From Paucibacter sp. KBW04 (GTDB lineage Bacteria > Pseudomonadota > Gammaproteobacteria > Burkholderiales > Burkholderiaceae_C): DNA of 64,000 nt. The first letter of the stretch is position 1. Every line of letters starts with the position of its first letter. The stretch lies in contig NZ_QAJN01000015.1 in NCBI RefSeq assembly GCF_003852425.1, positions 186,001-250,000 of the forward strand. The letters are read 5' to 3'. Of this stretch, positions 62,521 to 64,000 are shown piece by piece. A program made the position numbers and the translations under genes. Under the pieces are notes generated by a model. That model had not been told where the DNA came from and did not search any database. It saw nothing but the letters and a program-made list of their open reading frames with translations.

Positions 62521-63177
62521 ATGCTCAGCCTTCACTACCACCCCAGCGACGCCAGCCTGATCCCCCACATCCTGCTCGAAGAATTGGGCACGCCTTTTGC
62601 GCTCAAGCTGGTGGACCGCGCCAACAATGCGCAGAAGTCACCGGCCTACCTCAAGCTCAACCCCAACGGCCTGATCCCCGTGCTGGAGGACGGCGAGCTG
62701 GTGCTGTACGAGACCGCGGCCATCCTCTTGCACCTGGCCGATCGTTTTCCGCAGGCCGGCCTGGCCCCGGCCCTGGGCAGCGACGAGCGCGCCCATTACT
62801 ACAAATGGATGCTCTGGCTCAGCAATACCTTCCAGGCCGATTTCAAGACCTATTACTACTCGCATCGCTATGTGGCCGAAGGCAATGTGGGCGCTGCGGC
62901 CGAGGTCAAGGCCTTGGCCGAGCAGCGCTTGAATAGCGTGCTGGATCAGCTGGACACGCAACTGCAAAACAGCGGCGGCCCCTGGCTGCTGGGCGCGCAG
63001 TACAGCGCCGCCGATTGCTTGGCCTTTGTGCTGTGCTGCTGGACCCGTGGCTTCGCCCGCCCGGCCCGCACCCTGCCGCATATCGGCCCCTTTATGCAGC
63101 GCATGCTGGCCCGGCCGGCGGTGCAGCGGGCCTTTGCCACCGAGCAGTTGCCGACCAGCTTTCACGGCCTGGCTTGA
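62521..63177 (+). CDS. Glutathione S-transferase
   Basis: This 218-residue protein has an N-terminal thioredoxin-like GST domain (LSLHYHPSDASLIPHILLEELG, LNPNGLIPVLEDGELVLYETAAILLHLAD) and an all-helical C-terminal domain ending FHGLA. The position of catalytic Ser/Tyr is occupied by S9 or nearby residues. It may conjugate small electrophiles. Start chosen at 62521 where the conserved fold begins; the longer frame is unlikely. Confidence 0.92.
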   Translation: MLSLHYHPSDASLIPHILLEELGTPFALKLVDRANNAQKSPAYLKLNPNGLIPVLEDGELVLYETAAILLHLADRFPQAGLAPALGSDERAHYYKWMLWLSNTFQADFKTYYYSHRYVAEGNVGAAAEVKALAEQRLNSVLDQLDTQLQNSGGPWLLGAQYSAADCLAFVLCCWTRGFARPARTLPHIGPFMQRMLARPAVQRAFATEQLPTSFHGLA

Positions 63178-63190
63178 GCTAGAGCGGCCC

Positions 63191-63832
63191 ATGACCGAAC
63201 TCATCCTGATCCGCCATGGCGAGACCGACTGGAACCGCCGCCAATGCTTTCAAGGCCAGATCGACATCCCGCTGAATGCCCGCGGCCAGGCCCAGGCCCT
63301 GCGCCTGGCCGAACGCTTGCGCCTGGAGCTGGACCCGCTGCAGGGCTCGCCCGTCCAGGCCGCCCACAGCAGCGACCTCAGCCGCGCCGTGCAGACGGCC
63401 GCGCCCAGCTTGGCCGCCCTGCAGCTGGGCTCGCAACGCCACCCGGCGCTGCGCGAGCAGGCCTTTGGCATTCTGGAAGGTCTGAGCTTTGACGAGATCC
63501 GCGTCAAACACCCGCAGGAGTTCGCCCGTTGGGCCTCGCACGACCCCGACTACGCCCTGCCAGGAGGAGCCGAGAGCCGGCGCCAGTTCCACGCCCGGGT
63601 CATCAGCGCCCTGAGCCGGCTGGCCGCCGAGCACATCGGCCAGCGCCTGCTGATCGTCACCCACGGCGGTGTGCTGGACATGGTCTGGCGCCAGGCCAAG
63701 GGCTTGTCTTTGCAGGGCGCGCGGGAATGCGCCATTCCCAACGCCGGCATCAACCGTCTGCGCGTCCAGGCCGAACATTTCGAGATCCTCAGCTGGGCCG
63801 AAGACCAGCATCTGCAAGACTTGCCCGAATAA
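63191..63832 (+). CDS. Histidine phosphatase family protein
   Basis: This 213-residue enzyme has the RHGETDWN motif (catalytic H9), GQIDIPLNARGQAQA, the acid residue in REQAFGILEG and a second histidine in IVTHGGVLDMVWR. It could be a phosphoglycerate mutase-like or CobC-like phosphatase. It lies 13 bases after the GST gene and is probably co-transcribed. Confidence 0.92.
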   Translation: MTELILIRHGETDWNRRQCFQGQIDIPLNARGQAQALRLAERLRLELDPLQGSPVQAAHSSDLSRAVQTAAPSLAALQLGSQRHPALREQAFGILEGLSFDEIRVKHPQEFARWASHDPDYALPGGAESRRQFHARVISALSRLAAEHIGQRLLIVTHGGVLDMVWRQAKGLSLQGARECAIPNAGINRLRVQAEHFEILSWAEDQHLQDLPE

Positions 63833-63947
63833 GGCAGGAGCTGCTCGCCAATCGCGCGCACCCCTTATTCCAGGGCAATCGTCCCCTTACAAAGCGCCGG
63901 CACTGCTCTAAACTCCTGGCAAACATAACGCCAAAAACAAGCGTCTT

Positions 63948-64000
63948 ATGACCGAAGCCCTGCGCAAGGCCGAGGCGCTTGGGAGGAGTCTTCACAAACC
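63948..64000 (+). CDS. Possible start of a further gene (cut by window edge)
   Basis: An open frame begins with ATG at 63948 and runs to the window end (MTEALRKAEALGRSLHK). It is too short to identify, and no ribosome-binding site precedes it, so it may not be a gene. Confidence 0.35.
   Translation, partial: MTEALRKAEALGRSLHK

Overview
The window is about 64 kb of GC-rich chromosome from a betaproteobacterium, most likely of the order Burkholderiales, close to Roseateles, Paucibacter and related freshwater genera. This is inferred from the gene content and style: a urea ABC transporter with urease, GC-rich antisense shadow frames, three PEP-CTERM surface proteins, OmpC-type porin, form II CO-dehydrogenase-like operon, an MCP with a classic signalling tip, and DUF2325 next to a TonB receptor. 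No rRNA, tRNA, phage, insertion sequence with a transposase or CRISPR array was seen.

Layout. 1-1476: urease ureC (cut by the window edge), ureB and ureA on the minus strand. 1537-5917: a transporter-sensor-kinase fusion (NCS1-like permease, Cys-rich linker, hybrid histidine kinase) and its LuxR-type response regulator, divergent from ureA. 6052-10645: sulfide:quinone oxidoreductase, a Tat-exported Gluconate_2-dh3 subunit with its GMC oxidoreductase, a ribbon-helix-helix protein and glyoxalase I. 10646-14625: a palindromic element, a Fur-like box, a small conserved protein, a DUF2325 protein and a TonB-dependent receptor. 14721-16966: BlaI repressor plus an M56 metallopeptidase fused to a penicillin-binding S11 domain, with a perfect operator palindrome. 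16985-20260: TRIC-type channel, porin and PPK2. 20489-20591: a candidate sigma-54-driven small RNA. 20738-25759: a 1673-residue beta-helix membrane protein with nine 53-residue repeats. 25770-26883: a RES/Xre toxin-antitoxin pair. 27144-32795: urtABCDE. 32990-38125: PEP-CTERM proteins, ureD and a Tat phospholipase C. 38219-46613: NDH-2, a GNAT, a prolyl hydroxylase-like oxygenase, two regulators, DUF2892, an acyltransferase and a chemoreceptor. 46630-54396: coxSLMDEG operon with divergent xdhC. 54400-55910: a lower-GC patch of three orphan genes. 56030-56592: a long inverted-repeat element. 56739-63832: metalloprotease, TerB, ParA, acyl-CoA ligase, GNAT, secreted protein, GST and histidine phosphatase.

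How the parts fit. Urea uptake (urtABCDE), urease (ureABC) and the accessory ureD are all present but broken into three blocks, and a permease-like sensor kinase sits head to head with ureA, so nitrogen acquisition is the main theme. A second theme is oxidation of small reduced compounds (sulfide, CO-like substrates, sugars or alcohols by the GMC enzyme, NADH by NDH-2) feeding the quinone pool. A third theme is envelope sensing and surface proteins (BlaI/M56-S11, porin, TonB receptor, PEP-CTERM proteins).

The least explained items are: four short palindromic elements that share a hairpin core (10646, 53019, 57458, 59245); a 13-base word, CAAGACCTGACCC, that occurs seven times on both strands in unrelated genes; the sigma-54 small RNA candidate; and the beta-helix protein with a possible degenerate NTPase region. 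Functions are assigned from recognised motifs and remembered family sequences; no search was run.
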